Source of the DNA: Methanobacterium spitsbergense | Lineage (GTDB): Archaea > Methanobacteriota > Methanobacteria > Methanobacteriales > Methanobacteriaceae | Length of the DNA stretch: 64,000 nucleotides | Assembly: GCF_019931065.1 (NCBI RefSeq) | Contig: NZ_JAIOUQ010000016.1 | Location: 1 to 64,000, forward strand | Reading direction: 5' to 3' | Shown: positions 32,787 to 41,359 of the stretch, one piece after another | Position numbering within the stretch: position 1 is the first letter of the stretch | How the letters are laid out: every line of letters starts with the position of its first letter | The notes under the pieces: model-generated | What the model saw: the letters and a program-made list of their open reading frames with translations, nothing else | Databases searched by the model: none | What the model was told of the DNA's origin: nothing | Translations under genes and position numbers: made by a program

Positions 32787-33095
32787 TTATTCAGATTCAT
32801 TTATAAAATCAAAATAGTCATCACCTAAATATTTTAATAACTCTTCCGCTGGTTGATTAAACCAATCTTCAAGTTCTGCTACCTGTTGTGGGTTTAAATT
32901 ATAATGATTATTTATAAAAGTGTAATGTAAAGGAATTAAATCACATATTTTTTTATCACTTTTTTTGTAAATTGAGTCTTCTAATTGTAATAAAAGAAAT
33001 CCTGTGTTTAGCTCTTGAAACAAAGGTTTACTCGATAAGTTTTTAAATTCAACTGTTAATCCTTTAAATGTTTTTGTTACTTTAATATCAATCAT
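32787..33095 (-). CDS. Small acidic protein, unknown
   Basis: 102 aa, starting MIDIKVTKTFKGLTVEF and ending with acidic YFDFINESE. Contains a NLNPQQVAELEDWF helix. No family recognised. GGTGG precedes the ATG on the reverse strand. It lies between two pseudogenes in the accessory region. Confidence 0.55.
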   Translation of the reverse strand: MIDIKVTKTFKGLTVEFKNLSSKPLFQELNTGFLLLQLEDSIYKKSDKKICDLIPLHYTFINNHYNLNPQQVAELEDWFNQPAEELLKYLGDDYFDFINESE

Positions 33096-33360
33096 ATTGA
33101 TTCCACCTACATGAATTATATTTTTACAGTAATTATGATCATATCTCTATTAAATTATGGTAAATAATATTTACTTCCAAAAATTTGGATAATTTCAATA
33201 TTAGTTTTATTAACACTCTTTTATTATAAATCTCTTCAGATTATTAGATAAATTTAAAAGTTAAAAGTTTATATTTTTAATCATTACTATAGGTCATAAT
33301 TAATAGAATTTTGATTTATAAATTTACTTTCAATAAATAATCCACAGGTAGTAACAAGAG

Positions 33361-34062
33361 ATGTATTTAAAAAACAATGTACCTTTATTTGCAATAATGG
33401 TTATGTTCAGCATATTCATGTTGGGATTAAAGCCAATTACTCGTGAAATTATATTTAGACCACCGAATACTGATATTGTCCCAGATTAATTGATAATTTT
33501 CTTTCATGGTTCAATTCCCCTGATACTGAAAAATTAAATCCAGTTCTTGTATCAAGTATAACTCATTATGAACTTGTTAGAATTCATCCATTTATAGATG
33601 GAAATGGTAGATCTGCACGTATAATGGTTATGATTGTACTTTATAGAAGGGGTTATGATATAAAACGATTTTTTAGTTTGGATGATTATTATAATCAAGA
33701 TAGAGACAAATATTATGAAACTTTAAAAACCGTTAATCCGGACTTATTAGATTTAACTCAATGGCTTGAATATTTTACAACTGGTGTTTTGACTAGTATA
33801 AAGTTCGTAAAAGATAAAGTACTGGGATTAAGTAAAGATGTTAAATTTCTTAAAAAGAAGGGTCAAATTCCTTTAAATGATAGACAAATGAAGATCGTTG
33901 AAAAAATAATTGAAAATAGTAAAATAACTAAGAAAGACGTTCAGAATATGTTTAATTTGTCTCATTCAAGTGCTTATGATGAACTAAAAAAGATGCTTGA
34001 TCTCGAAGTAAATTGCAGCCAAAGGTAAAGGTCGAAGTACTCATTATGTTTTAGTAACCTGA
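33361..34062 (+). pseudogene. Fic-family protein remnant with two frameshifts
   Basis: Fic proteins transfer AMP or other phosphate groups to target proteins. The active-site motif HPFIDGNGR is intact (about 33586-33612). Upstream, EIIFRPPNTDIVP (ending near 33483) is one frame away from LIDNFLSWFN, so a base change near 33485 breaks the gene. Downstream, a winged helix (NDRQMKIVEKII, KKDVQNMFNLSHSSAYDEL) ends in a second frameshift near 34010; deleting one A in GTAAATT restores VIAAKGKGRSTHYVL to 34062. The N-terminal half of a normal Fic protein is missing and is replaced by about 25 hydrophobic residues from ATG 33361. Confidence 0.8.
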
Positions 34063-34568
34063 TGATTAACCTGATGATTAACCTACATTCTAGTAAAAAA
34101 ATTTTTTCTTAGGGGTATAATCTAACAAAATTTTAAATAAAAATATTAATTTCAATTCTTTATTTAAGAATACAGATTAAACTCTGAAAAAGGAATATAT
34201 ATTATCTTATATTCTATGGTTGATTATTCTCAGCCCTACCAGGGGAAACCTATTACAACGAGCGTCAAATCGGTATATAACGAATTTATTACATTACGAA
34301 CTCTATCGAGAAGCTTAACCAAAAAATCGAGAATCCTCCAACAATATAATCATGGAATCCTACCAGCTCACCATTGTTCACAGGATGCCGTCCAAGTATC
34401 ATTTGGAGGGTCCCTGATTTTCTGATTAGATTTTTTGCAGCCTGTTCACGAACTCTATCAAAGAATTCGCTATATACCTAACGATTTAACGAAGTTGAAT
34501 AGCTTGACCTATAGAATAAAGCATAGTCTAAGCTGATTAAATGAATTAAAAAAATAGGTAGAAAATAA
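34063..34568. other. Gap with a segment of unusual composition
   Basis: It starts with a 12-bp tandem duplication (CCTGATGATTAA, 34058-34082). The part at 34216-34530 is richer in GC than its surroundings and carries ACGAACTCTATC twice (near 34297 and 34448). An open frame at 34216-34425 (69 codons) has no ribosome-binding site and no family resemblance. It may be debris of a mobile element or a non-coding RNA. Confidence 0.35.
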
Positions 34569-34685
34569 TTAAAAAGGTGAAAGTGCAATAATCCACAAAA
34601 TAATGTAAATGAAGATATAAATTAATAACAGTACTCCTACAACTTTATAACCATTTTCATAGACTACTCTTAAAACATTATCCAT
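34569..34685 (-). CDS. 38-aa single-pass membrane protein
   Basis: MDNVLRVVYENGYKVVG followed by a strongly hydrophobic helix (residues about 17-35) and a short tail. A near-perfect ribosome-binding site (AGGAGTGGTG) precedes ATG 34685, which lies 19 bp after the stop of the secreted protein at 34705-35403. The two are therefore very likely co-expressed. Function unknown; possibly a membrane partner of the secreted protein. Confidence 0.6.
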   Translation of the reverse strand: MDNVLRVVYENGYKVVGVLLLIYIFIYIILWIIALSPF

Positions 34686-34704
34686 TTTTACACCACTCCT
34701 ATCT

Positions 34705-35403
34705 TTATCCAAAGTCTAGATAATACCCTTTATCTTCTTTAATGATTCCTGTATGCCAAGTGCCTAATGGCAGACACCAATGCCAAATATCTGGTTTCAC
34801 ACGCAACAGACCCAGATCATCAACATTAATAGTGATTGTTACATGTGACCATTCTGGGCTGGGATTATAATTTAATAAACCACCACTGGGTATTTTATGT
34901 CTTTCGATTACCTGACCTCCTATTGGAGCACCACCTAACATACGAAAGAATTTTACACTTACATAATCAACTGTTTTCCCTAGACTATTAACAATACGAA
35001 AATGATTAGGGCCAATTTGAGGTAATAGCACGCTTCTGGATTTTTCAACATTTGATTCTATTACTGAAGTACTTCCTGGCGTTATCGTATAATAAATTTC
35101 ATGATTATTTTTATCGTAAAATCTTATAAAATTTGATTTGTCGTTCAAATTTTTTTTCTCTATTCTTGCGAAATTGAAATTATTCGGATCTACGTCAGTA
35201 TGATTTCCAATCCAATTTTTAACTTCTTTAGATTCTATTGCATCTACTATTTTTGAAAAATCATCTACATAAAACGATCCAATATTAGACTGTGTTGGAT
35301 TGTTTATATTGTCTAAATTTGCAGCACAAATACTGGATGGTAGTATACTTAATGTTATAGTAAATATTAATGTTATTAAAAGCCATTTTTCTTTCAAAAA
35401 CAT
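34705..35403 (-). CDS. Secreted protein of unknown function
   Basis: 232 aa with a clear signal peptide (positive start, hydrophobic core, SICAA cleavage region near residue 28). The mature part contains GNHTDVDPNNFNF, an Arg-Phe-Tyr strand region and a C-terminal beta-rich part with WHWCLPLGTWHTG. No family recognised. It forms an apparent operon with the 38-aa membrane protein. Similar pairing of a secreted protein with a small membrane protein recurs at 39297/39745. Confidence 0.65.
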   Translation of the reverse strand: MFLKEKWLLITLIFTITLSILPSSICAANLDNINNPTQSNIGSFYVDDFSKIVDAIESKEVKNWIGNHTDVDPNNFNFARIEKKNLNDKSNFIRFYDKNNHEIYYTITPGSTSVIESNVEKSRSVLLPQIGPNHFRIVNSLGKTVDYVSVKFFRMLGGAPIGGQVIERHKIPSGGLLNYNPSPEWSHVTITINVDDLGLLRVKPDIWHWCLPLGTWHTGIIKEDKGYYLDFG

Positions 35404-35917
35404 TTCAATTCACCGCTCTTTATTTATCCATTTTAGTTTCTACATACTATTTTTGTAAAGATTATTATTTAAATATTACTAATTAATAAAATAATATGTA
35501 CTATAAAATTTAAATATTATAATAACCCCTTATTATAAAAATTAGAGATTTCTAAAAAATATATTTTACTTTTTATTCTGAATGACACTCTAAAGTGTTA
35601 AAATAATAAATAAAGAATGGATTGATATAGATTATTGATTAATAGATGATACAAGTAGAGGTTTTAAAAGTTGGAATTTTCCATTTTTTGCTCATCCTGA
35701 TATTAAAAATTAATTTTTGAAAATAAAGAAAATATAGAAAATTTTTGTAAAACTTTCTCTAGGTTATATGCTCCTTCTATTAATTTAATTACGAAACTCT
35801 TTGAATTTTTATTAGATCCGCTTAATTATGAAACATATAACATTTGTATGAAGAACGTCAAAAACATATTTATTTAATTCTAATCTTTTCATATCCTTAG
35901 GATTAAAAGCTAATAAA
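35404..35917. other. Gap with possible gene debris
   Basis: AT-rich. Between about 35640 and 35880 short open stretches in changing frames (for example FKSWNFPFFAHPD and FCKTFSRLYAPSINL) suggest a decayed gene that I cannot name. No intact gene. Confidence 0.3.
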
Positions 35918-36208
35918 ATGAATTCAAAAGAATATTATTCAGATTTAGGCAATATATTTAATTTATATACTTCTGAAGAATCTTACAAGAAGGATATTAA
36001 GGAACTTGATGAAATTTTAAATCAAGATAGTGTAGTTCCAAATCATTTTCTTAAATTGTTAATTTGGATATCCCATAATAATAAATATATCATTGAAGAG
36101 TTTTTGGACCTAAAAATATTAAATGATCTTAAAAAGTGGCTTCAAGATTGGTACTGGTGTAAGAAAAATGAAAAGATTAATGGTAGAACATGGCTTAAAA
36201 GAACCTGA
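35918..36208 (+). CDS. Hypothetical acidic helical protein
   Basis: 96 aa from ATG 35918, starting MNSKEYYSDLGNIFNLY. Predicted helical, no motif recognised. Its last 86 bp overlap, in another frame, the better-supported helicase/Schlafen remnant, so its C-terminus is probably created by fusion to that remnant. AGGA lies 14 bp upstream, which is far for a ribosome-binding site. Confidence 0.35.
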   Translation: MNSKEYYSDLGNIFNLYTSEESYKKDIKELDEILNQDSVVPNHFLKLLIWISHNNKYIIEEFLDLKILNDLKKWLQDWYWCKKNEKINGRTWLKRT

Positions 36209-36527
36209 ATTTTCCGAAGAAGGAGATTATTTTGTAGTAAAATTCTATGGACCGGGAGACAAAATACTTGATCTAGTATCAGATATCCCTGATGAAAGAA
36301 TGACTGATTTAAGAGAATTAGGACTCAACAACAGACAGATTGAAGCATTAAAAATGATGGTAAATCAAAAAAGATACTACACTAATAGTTTATATCAAGA
36401 AGAATTTTCAGTTTCTAGACAAACAGCTTCCAGAGATCTTAAAGATCTTGTAGAAAAAGGACAAATTTATACTATAGGTAAAGGTAGAGCGATAAAGTAT
36501 CAATCTACTAATAATCCTGAGGCATAA
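36123..36527 (+). pseudogene. 3' remnant of an AlbA/Schlafen-type ATP-binding regulator
   Basis: 134 codons. GTGVRKMKRLMVEHGLKEPE and FSEEGDYFVVKFYGPG match the end of the ATPase-like part of AlbA_2/RecG-like (COG2865) proteins, and a winged helix follows (FSVSRQTASRDLKDLVEKGQI). Normal members have 400-550 residues, so only the last quarter remains. The frame ends inside the first unit of a 48-bp tandem repeat. The remnant joins an unrelated frame at its 5' end. Confidence 0.65.
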
Positions 36528-36660
36528 ACTAAATTTTTGAGGCATAAATTGAGGCGTATTTTTCATGAGGCTTAAACTAAATTTTTGAGGCATAAATTGA
36601 GGCGTATTTTTCATGAGGCTTAAACTAAATTTTTGAGGCATAAAATGAGGCTTAAATGCA
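36519..36660 (+). repeat. 48-bp tandem repeat, about three copies
   Basis: Units start at 36519, 36567 and 36615 with GAGGC(A/T)TAAACTAAATTT; the third copy is shorter and ends near 36657. Each unit holds the sub-motif TGAGGC several times. The 48-bp length is 16 codons, so the TAA that ends the upstream remnant recurs in frame in every unit. On the reverse strand the same units are open and would encode a 16-residue repeat (MPQKFSLSLMKNTPQF). Confidence 0.9.
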
Positions 36661-36725
36661 AGAAAATTAAAACTTCTTTTATCGTGTTAGGTTCATGATT
36701 AGAGTATAATAACTTTAAATAATCT

Positions 36726-37052
36726 TTAATAAAATTTCATGCTAAACCAAATATTTTTAAATAGGAATAGTACTATTGCAAGAAAAATGTAAGTGATCAT
36801 GATTATTCTATTAATTAATGAATTATTTTTTGTTTTAACTACTATGATTAGAAAATAAAAATAAAGTAGTGTTGAAAAAATAGTTATTAAAAATATTATT
36901 GAAGATGTTAAGTTTCCATTTAGTGATCCATAAAAATTAAAACTTAAATGAAGAGAAACACTTACAAACAATAACATTAGCGAAATAAGACCTATTGTAG
37001 ATATTCTTTCATCTAGATCTAGGTTTGTGTAATATTTATTTAAATCAAACAT
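36726..37052 (-). CDS. Small membrane protein, unknown
   Basis: 108 aa with three to four TM helices after a short soluble N-terminus (MFDLNKYYTNLDLDERI). AGGAG precedes ATG 37052. No family recognised. It is divergent from the secreted protein gene at 37242, with 190 bp between them. Confidence 0.6.
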   Translation of the reverse strand: MFDLNKYYTNLDLDERISTIGLISLMLLFVSVSLHLSFNFYGSLNGNLTSSIIFLITIFSTLLYFYFLIIVVKTKNNSLINRIIMITYIFLAIVLFLFKNIWFSMKFY

Positions 37053-37241
37053 GTTTCAAAACTCCTTTTTCATAAAATAATTATTAATTAACTCAGATTT
37101 TGTACACTATTAATTATTCTTTAACTTATTAATTTACTTATACTTTTAAACTTAACATGGAAAAATGTAAATATATAAATTTATATATTATTATATAGGT
37201 TTTCGAACTAAGTGAGGTGAATTATAGGAGGTGAATTAATA

Positions 37242-37706
37242 ATGAATCAAAAAATCAAGAGTTTATTTTTAATTTTGACTCTATTTGGTTTATTCGTCTC
37301 AATACATGGAACATATGCAGTATATCCCATTGAAGTAAAGGTAGATTCAGGAGGTTATTATACAGCTACTTCTTGGTTTAAACCACATATTGTTCGAAAT
37401 ATAGCTGGTGGTACTTTCGCATGGACAGTATGTGGAACAGTATGGTTTAGTAAAGCTAGTGGTAAATGGCCTGGTTATTATTGGGAAAGTGGAGGTTATA
37501 CTCCGGCAATTTGGGATCTTCCTCTCCGTACTTATGCTAGTCCATACATAGCCCATGCACAGATTCACATGACAGCAGCACAACTAAATTACAATAATAC
37601 TACATTATACAACAATACTATTAACGCAGAAAGCAAAATGGAATACTCTCAGGACATAATAATAGAAAATAATACTATTATAAAAAACGAGTTCACACAA
37701 TATTAA
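37242..37706 (+). CDS. Secreted protein, SWxxPxIxRN family
   Basis: 154 aa with a signal peptide (residues 1-25, cleavage near GTYA-VYP). The mature part has SWFKPHIVRNIAGGTFAWTV, YYWESGG and SPYIAHAQIH, then an Asn-rich C-terminus with several N-x-S/T sites. The same elements occur in the frameshifted gene at 39297-39730, so these are paralogues. An ideal ribosome-binding site (GGAGGTGA, 37227-37234) precedes ATG. Rich in Trp and Tyr and apparently beta-structured; function unknown. Confidence 0.72.
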   Translation: MNQKIKSLFLILTLFGLFVSIHGTYAVYPIEVKVDSGGYYTATSWFKPHIVRNIAGGTFAWTVCGTVWFSKASGKWPGYYWESGGYTPAIWDLPLRTYASPYIAHAQIHMTAAQLNYNNTTLYNNTINAESKMEYSQDIIIENNTIIKNEFTQY

Positions 37707-37840
37707 TTCCAATATCTTCCTTTTTTTTTAAAATAGACTTAGTATTTAATCCTAGTTAAATATGATATATTTGCATTCATCAAATTCTTTAATGTAATTA
37801 TAAGTGAGATTCATTTGTGAAAATAGGTTAAAATTCTATA

Positions 37841-38257
37841 TTATGTACCTTTCTCTATTACCTCACCAGTGATTGCGTTAATCTCAACAAACCCACCGGG
37901 ACCGATATTAGGATTATCCTGAACGGTAACCTCATAGTAAGGTGATTTGGATGTGGGATAAGTATCTATGTAATACGTGGCTTTGGACACAGGCCATGCT
38001 GCCTTAGCTATCCTTATCGCTTCACTTGCACTTATATAATTATTTTTAGTATTGCTTATCTTGCTTTGATTAGTCGAATTTGTTTGATTACTTTGTGTTG
38101 AGCTATTGGATGAATTTGTTGTATTATTTATCATCAAAGGTTTGTTTAAATAGTTACCAAGCACTAAACCAACAGTTAAACTCAGTCCTGCAACTAAAAT
38201 AATAACTAAAACAATCAATATCTTAGTAAACTTATCTAATCCTATCCCCCAAAACAA
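37841..38257 (-). CDS. Membrane-anchored PepSY-like protein
   Basis: 138 aa. TM helix near residues 12-34, a Ser/Asn/Thr-rich linker (residues 45-72), then a small extracellular domain: ISASEAIRIAKAAWPVS, YYEVTVQDN, GGFVEINAITGEVIEKGT. This matches the PepSY/YpeB pattern, a domain that can inhibit peptidases. The start TTG 38257 lacks a good ribosome-binding site; GGGGGATAGG lies just inside the frame, so initiation may be further in. Confidence 0.7.
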   Translation of the reverse strand: MFWGIGLDKFTKILIVLVIILVAGLSLTVGLVLGNYLNKPLMINNTTNSSNSSTQSNQTNSTNQSKISNTKNNYISASEAIRIAKAAWPVSKATYYIDTYPTSKSPYYEVTVQDNPNIGPGGFVEINAITGEVIEKGT

Positions 38258-38592
38258 ATATTTGTTATAATCCAGAATAAAACTTTCTATTTTTACAATT
38301 ATAATGCCTAAAATTAATAGAATAGACGCAAAGAATAGTAATTAAATATTCTGGGCATTAGAGTGGAGAAATGGCAAAAAATGAAATATAAAATATCTAA
38401 ATGATTCTATTTGATGTCTATTAAATTGAATAAATAATCAAAATTTATTTCGTTATAGGTTAATATAGCGAAGTAAAAATAGGATTATTAATTTAATTTT
38501 CCTATTTTAATATTAAAAAATTATGAAAATTCTTTACTTATTGCTTAATTTTATATTATTTAAGTGATGTTTTTTAAATTCCTAAATAACTG
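38258..38592. other. Intergenic region, nothing seen
   Basis: 335 bp of AT-rich sequence between two reverse-strand membrane protein genes. No gene or repeat recognised. Confidence 0.4.
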
Positions 38593-38898
38593 TTATTTTC
38601 TTTTTATACTCAGATTCACAGCTACAATAAATAGTATTATAATTATGAATACATTTATTACAAGTGTGAATGTGTCTGGTTTGTATTGAATGTATATGAA
38701 TAATAGTCCAATTAGATAGATCAGTGGGGCAAATAAGGAATAGGTAATTTTTTTATAATTATTTCCATAATAATTAAGAAATCCCATCACTAATAATAGT
38801 AAAGCAAACATAGTAAGAGTTATATTCGTTTTTAATAGAAGAAATATTATAAATAATACCGTACCAACTAATATTAACCCTTCTCCATTTTTCATCAT
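38593..38898 (-). CDS. Small membrane protein, unknown
   Basis: 101 aa with four hydrophobic segments and a basic C-terminus (SIKRK). GGGAG precedes the ATG pair at 38898/38895. No family recognised. It sits between the PepSY-like gene and the second secreted paralogue. Confidence 0.6.
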   Translation of the reverse strand: MMKNGEGLILVGTVLFIIFLLLKTNITLTMFALLLLVMGFLNYYGNNYKKITYSLFAPLIYLIGLLFIYIQYKPDTFTLVINVFIIIILFIVAVNLSIKRK

Positions 38899-39296
38899 TT
38901 TTTCTCCCTTTTTTAGTTAAATAGTTAATTTTTCTTTATTTAACTGTATTATAAGCGTACATATTGTCCAAAAACTGTTATCTCAATCTAAAATAATAAA
39001 CTAATACATCAGTAATATGAATAATAATATATATAATACTTATGTTGATTGAAATATAAAAAAATCAAAATAGATAACCAATGAAAAATGAATTCGTTAT
39101 CATTTGTTTATCTATTCTCTATTTTTCCAGGCTATTTTTAAAATTGTTGTCTTTAGTCTGCTGTAAGAATCTTTGATAAAATAGGATCAAATATTATTTC
39201 TTTGAAAATTGTTAATAAGTATTATATATTTTAAAGTTCATAATAATTATGTCAAGTAAACGTTTCCTTGAAAAGATACAATGGGGAGAATACTAA
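38899..39296. other. Intergenic region, divergent promoters
   Basis: About 400 bp, AT-rich, containing the divergent promoters for the 38898 and 39297 genes. No gene. Confidence 0.4.
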
Positions 39297-39730
39297 ATGG
39301 GAAATATATCAAAAATTTTAGTTGCCTTCTTATGCTTGACAATTTTATCTTGTGTAACAACGGCTACACCAACATATGCAGCAGAACTAGACTTAAAATT
39401 TGATAACCACGACATAGGTGCGGCAAACTCCTGGTATCAACCAGTAATAATTCGTAATGTTCCCAACAGAAACTATGCATGGACATGTATAGGGGATGTT
39501 TATTATAATGATGGAAAAAGCCTTCATTATACTGGGATAGTGGAGCACTTTTATGGTATATGCCAACACATCTATGTGCAATATACAAAAGGCCGTATAT
39601 TAGTGGTGCTAAAATTAGATTGATATGGGCATATATAGATCCAAAAACAAGAAGTTACAAGATGGAAAAATTTAACGCTAGAAAAATACACGAACAGACA
39701 TACCAGTTTGGTGACGTCCCTAAAAACTAA
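39297..39730 (+). pseudogene. Secreted SWxxPxIxRN-family protein, one-base deletion
   Basis: Start ATG 39297 after GGGGAG, signal peptide to about residue 28 (PTYAA). SWYQPVIIRNVPNRNYAWTC parallels the paralogue at 37242. The frame shifts near 39530: after GKSLHY the continuation YWDSGALLWY and RPYISGAKIRL, which match YYWESGG and SPYIAHAQIHM of the paralogue, is read in another frame and ends at 39730. Inserting one T in CATTATAC would give a full protein of about 145 aa. As written the product is 108 aa with an unrelated tail. Confidence 0.8.
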
Positions 39731-39744
39731 GTGGAGGAATATAT

Positions 39745-40071
39745 ATAGATTTATATGTTGAAATACCATTACAATATGTGATAATATCCCTCTTCATTGG
39801 ATATTTATACTTCTACCTATCTCAAACAAGCTATAATAGTATAATATCATGGACATCTATTAAATTGGGATGTATATCCGGATTTACATTATCAACAATA
39901 GCCGTATTCATCGGTTTAATAATTTCAAATGCTTTTACATTGAATGAATTTATTTTGTCAAGTATTGAAATTGGTATTCTAGGCATGATGATTGGTGTAA
40001 TATTAGTTATGATAGGTGGAGTATTCGCTATCACAGTAAAACGGATATTATCGAAATTTAAACGTGGATAA
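39745..40071 (+). CDS. Small membrane protein, possible ATA start
   Basis: Hydrophobic protein with three TM segments and a basic tail (KRILSKFKRG). The first conventional start is GTG 39778, without a ribosome-binding site. A strong GTGGAGG lies at 39731-39737; at the right distance the only in-frame candidate is ATA 39745, which would give IDLYVEIPLQYV as the N-terminus. The gene directly follows the secreted paralogue (stop 39730) and is presumably co-transcribed with it. Confidence 0.5.
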   Translation: MDLYVEIPLQYVIISLFIGYLYFYLSQTSYNSIISWTSIKLGCISGFTLSTIAVFIGLIISNAFTLNEFILSSIEIGILGMMIGVILVMIGGVFAITVKRILSKFKRG

Positions 40072-40130
40072 TACTTATTAATCAAAAATTAAATAATATT
40101 TTGAACAAATCATAAAATGGAGTGTTGAAA

Positions 40131-40664
40131 TTGGAATTTTATCTTATTATAGGTATGATTATTACTGTCACTTCAATTATTATATCTTGGATAATGTGGT
40201 CTGCTATAATAGGAGCTGGTTTTCAGCCAACATCAAAGAAACTTGTAAAGAAAATGCTTGAAATAGCTGAAATTGGTCCAAATGATGTTTTATATGATCT
40301 TGGCTCTGGAGATGGGAGAATTATAACCGAAGCTGTGAAATGTTATGGTGCCAAGGCAGTGGGAATAGAAGCAGATCCAATACGGGTTTTATGGTCAAGG
40401 ATGTTTTTATTTTTTTATAGAATTCGGGACAAATCAAAAATTAAATGGGGTAATTTTTTCAATGAAGATATCATTGATGCAACAGCCGTAACTCTTTTTT
40501 TAGGTAGTAAAGCCAATGAAAAGCTTAAAAAAAAGCTTGTAAAAGAATTAAAACCAGGAACCCTTGTTGTTTCATACGTTTGGACGTTTCATGATTGGAA
40601 ACCTGCAAAAATCGATTATAGAGATAAAATTTATCTTTATAAAATCGGTGAAAGCAACTTATAA
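40131..40664 (+). CDS. Membrane-anchored SAM-dependent methyltransferase
   Basis: 177 aa. One N-terminal TM helix (residues about 3-27), then PTSKKLVKKMLEIAEIGPND and the SAM-binding motif I LYDLGSGDGRI, with the acidic motif II in AVGIEADP. The layout (TM, then a short class I methyltransferase without a long C-terminus) resembles the FAM173/ATPSCKMT lysine methyltransferases, which act on ATP synthase c-subunit or adenine nucleotide translocase. An archaeal membrane-protein lysine is thus a plausible target, by inference. Start TTG 40131 is 8 bp after GGAG; GTG 40122 overlaps that site. Confidence 0.75.
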   Translation: MEFYLIIGMIITVTSIIISWIMWSAIIGAGFQPTSKKLVKKMLEIAEIGPNDVLYDLGSGDGRIITEAVKCYGAKAVGIEADPIRVLWSRMFLFFYRIRDKSKIKWGNFFNEDIIDATAVTLFLGSKANEKLKKKLVKELKPGTLVVSYVWTFHDWKPAKIDYRDKIYLYKIGESNL

Positions 40665-40799
40665 TCTGTTTAGTTTAACATAGGTTAATAATGAATTTCA
40701 ACAGGTGAATAATGGGTATTGTATTTATAAATGTCCAAAAAATTAATTATGATAAATAATATAACATTTAATGTTTAAAAAAAAACTATATGTGATAAA

Positions 40800-41135
40800 A
40801 TGAATTATGAAGACATTTTAATTGAACTAAATATTCTAATCGAAAGGTTAGATGCTTTAATCGATATTATGTTCATCTCAACTCAAGAGGTTATCGATCT
40901 TGGAAATGTAAATTACGAGTTAAATATTGTTTTAGATAAAATTGACATGATAACAGAAAGCATGGAAGATTTAAATGAAAAATCCATGCTTGAATCTGCT
41001 AAATACAATGTTACTTATGCCACATTAGATATTATAGACAATGTGAACATTGTCGATAAAATCAATAGATTAAGACTTGCTAAAAATACTATAATGACTA
41101 TTAAAACTAATTTATATAACGATAGACTGGATTAA
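40800..41135 (+). CDS. Helical acidic protein, unknown
   Basis: 111 aa, almost entirely helical with heptad-like Leu/Ile spacing (ILIELNILIERLDALIDIM). No family recognised. GTGAT precedes ATG 40800. The last 4 bp overlap the convergent gene at 41132. Confidence 0.6.
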   Translation: MNYEDILIELNILIERLDALIDIMFISTQEVIDLGNVNYELNIVLDKIDMITESMEDLNEKSMLESAKYNVTYATLDIIDNVNIVDKINRLRLAKNTIMTIKTNLYNDRLD

Positions 41136-41359
41136 TCATCGTTTATTTCAACATCAGTAATTACCCAAATATCTGCCTCTGTGTCGATATTGGCCCAGAT
41201 GGTTTTATCAGATTCTTTAGCCAATAACTCATTAATATCTATTTCAAGGTCATCTGCTAATTTTACACTGTACATCTTACCTCTTTGTGATCTAACTATC
41301 AAATCATCTTCGAAACCAATTCCTACGATTTTTTGTTTTAATTCTGTTTTTTTCACCAT
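41132..41359 (-). CDS. Small soluble protein, unknown
   Basis: 75 aa, starting MVKKTELKQKIVGIGFEDDL, probably a small beta barrel by its alternating pattern (LIVRSQRGKMYSVKL). GGTGA precedes the ATG. The end overlaps the convergent gene by 4 bp. No family recognised. Confidence 0.6.
   Translation of the reverse strand: MVKKTELKQKIVGIGFEDDLIVRSQRGKMYSVKLADDLEIDINELLAKESDKTIWANIDTEADIWVITDVEINDD

Noticed and set aside
34216..34425. 69-codon ORF as a gene
   Set aside because: No ribosome-binding site, no family resemblance, and it lies in a segment that looks non-coding.
36408..36641. Reverse-strand repeat protein across the 48-bp array
   Set aside because: The open frame is a by-product of a repeat unit divisible by three; there is no ribosome-binding site and the rest of the ORF is antisense to the winged-helix remnant.
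36519..36660. Possible CRISPR array
   Set aside because: The units are contiguous tandem copies with no unique spacers, and no cas genes are present.
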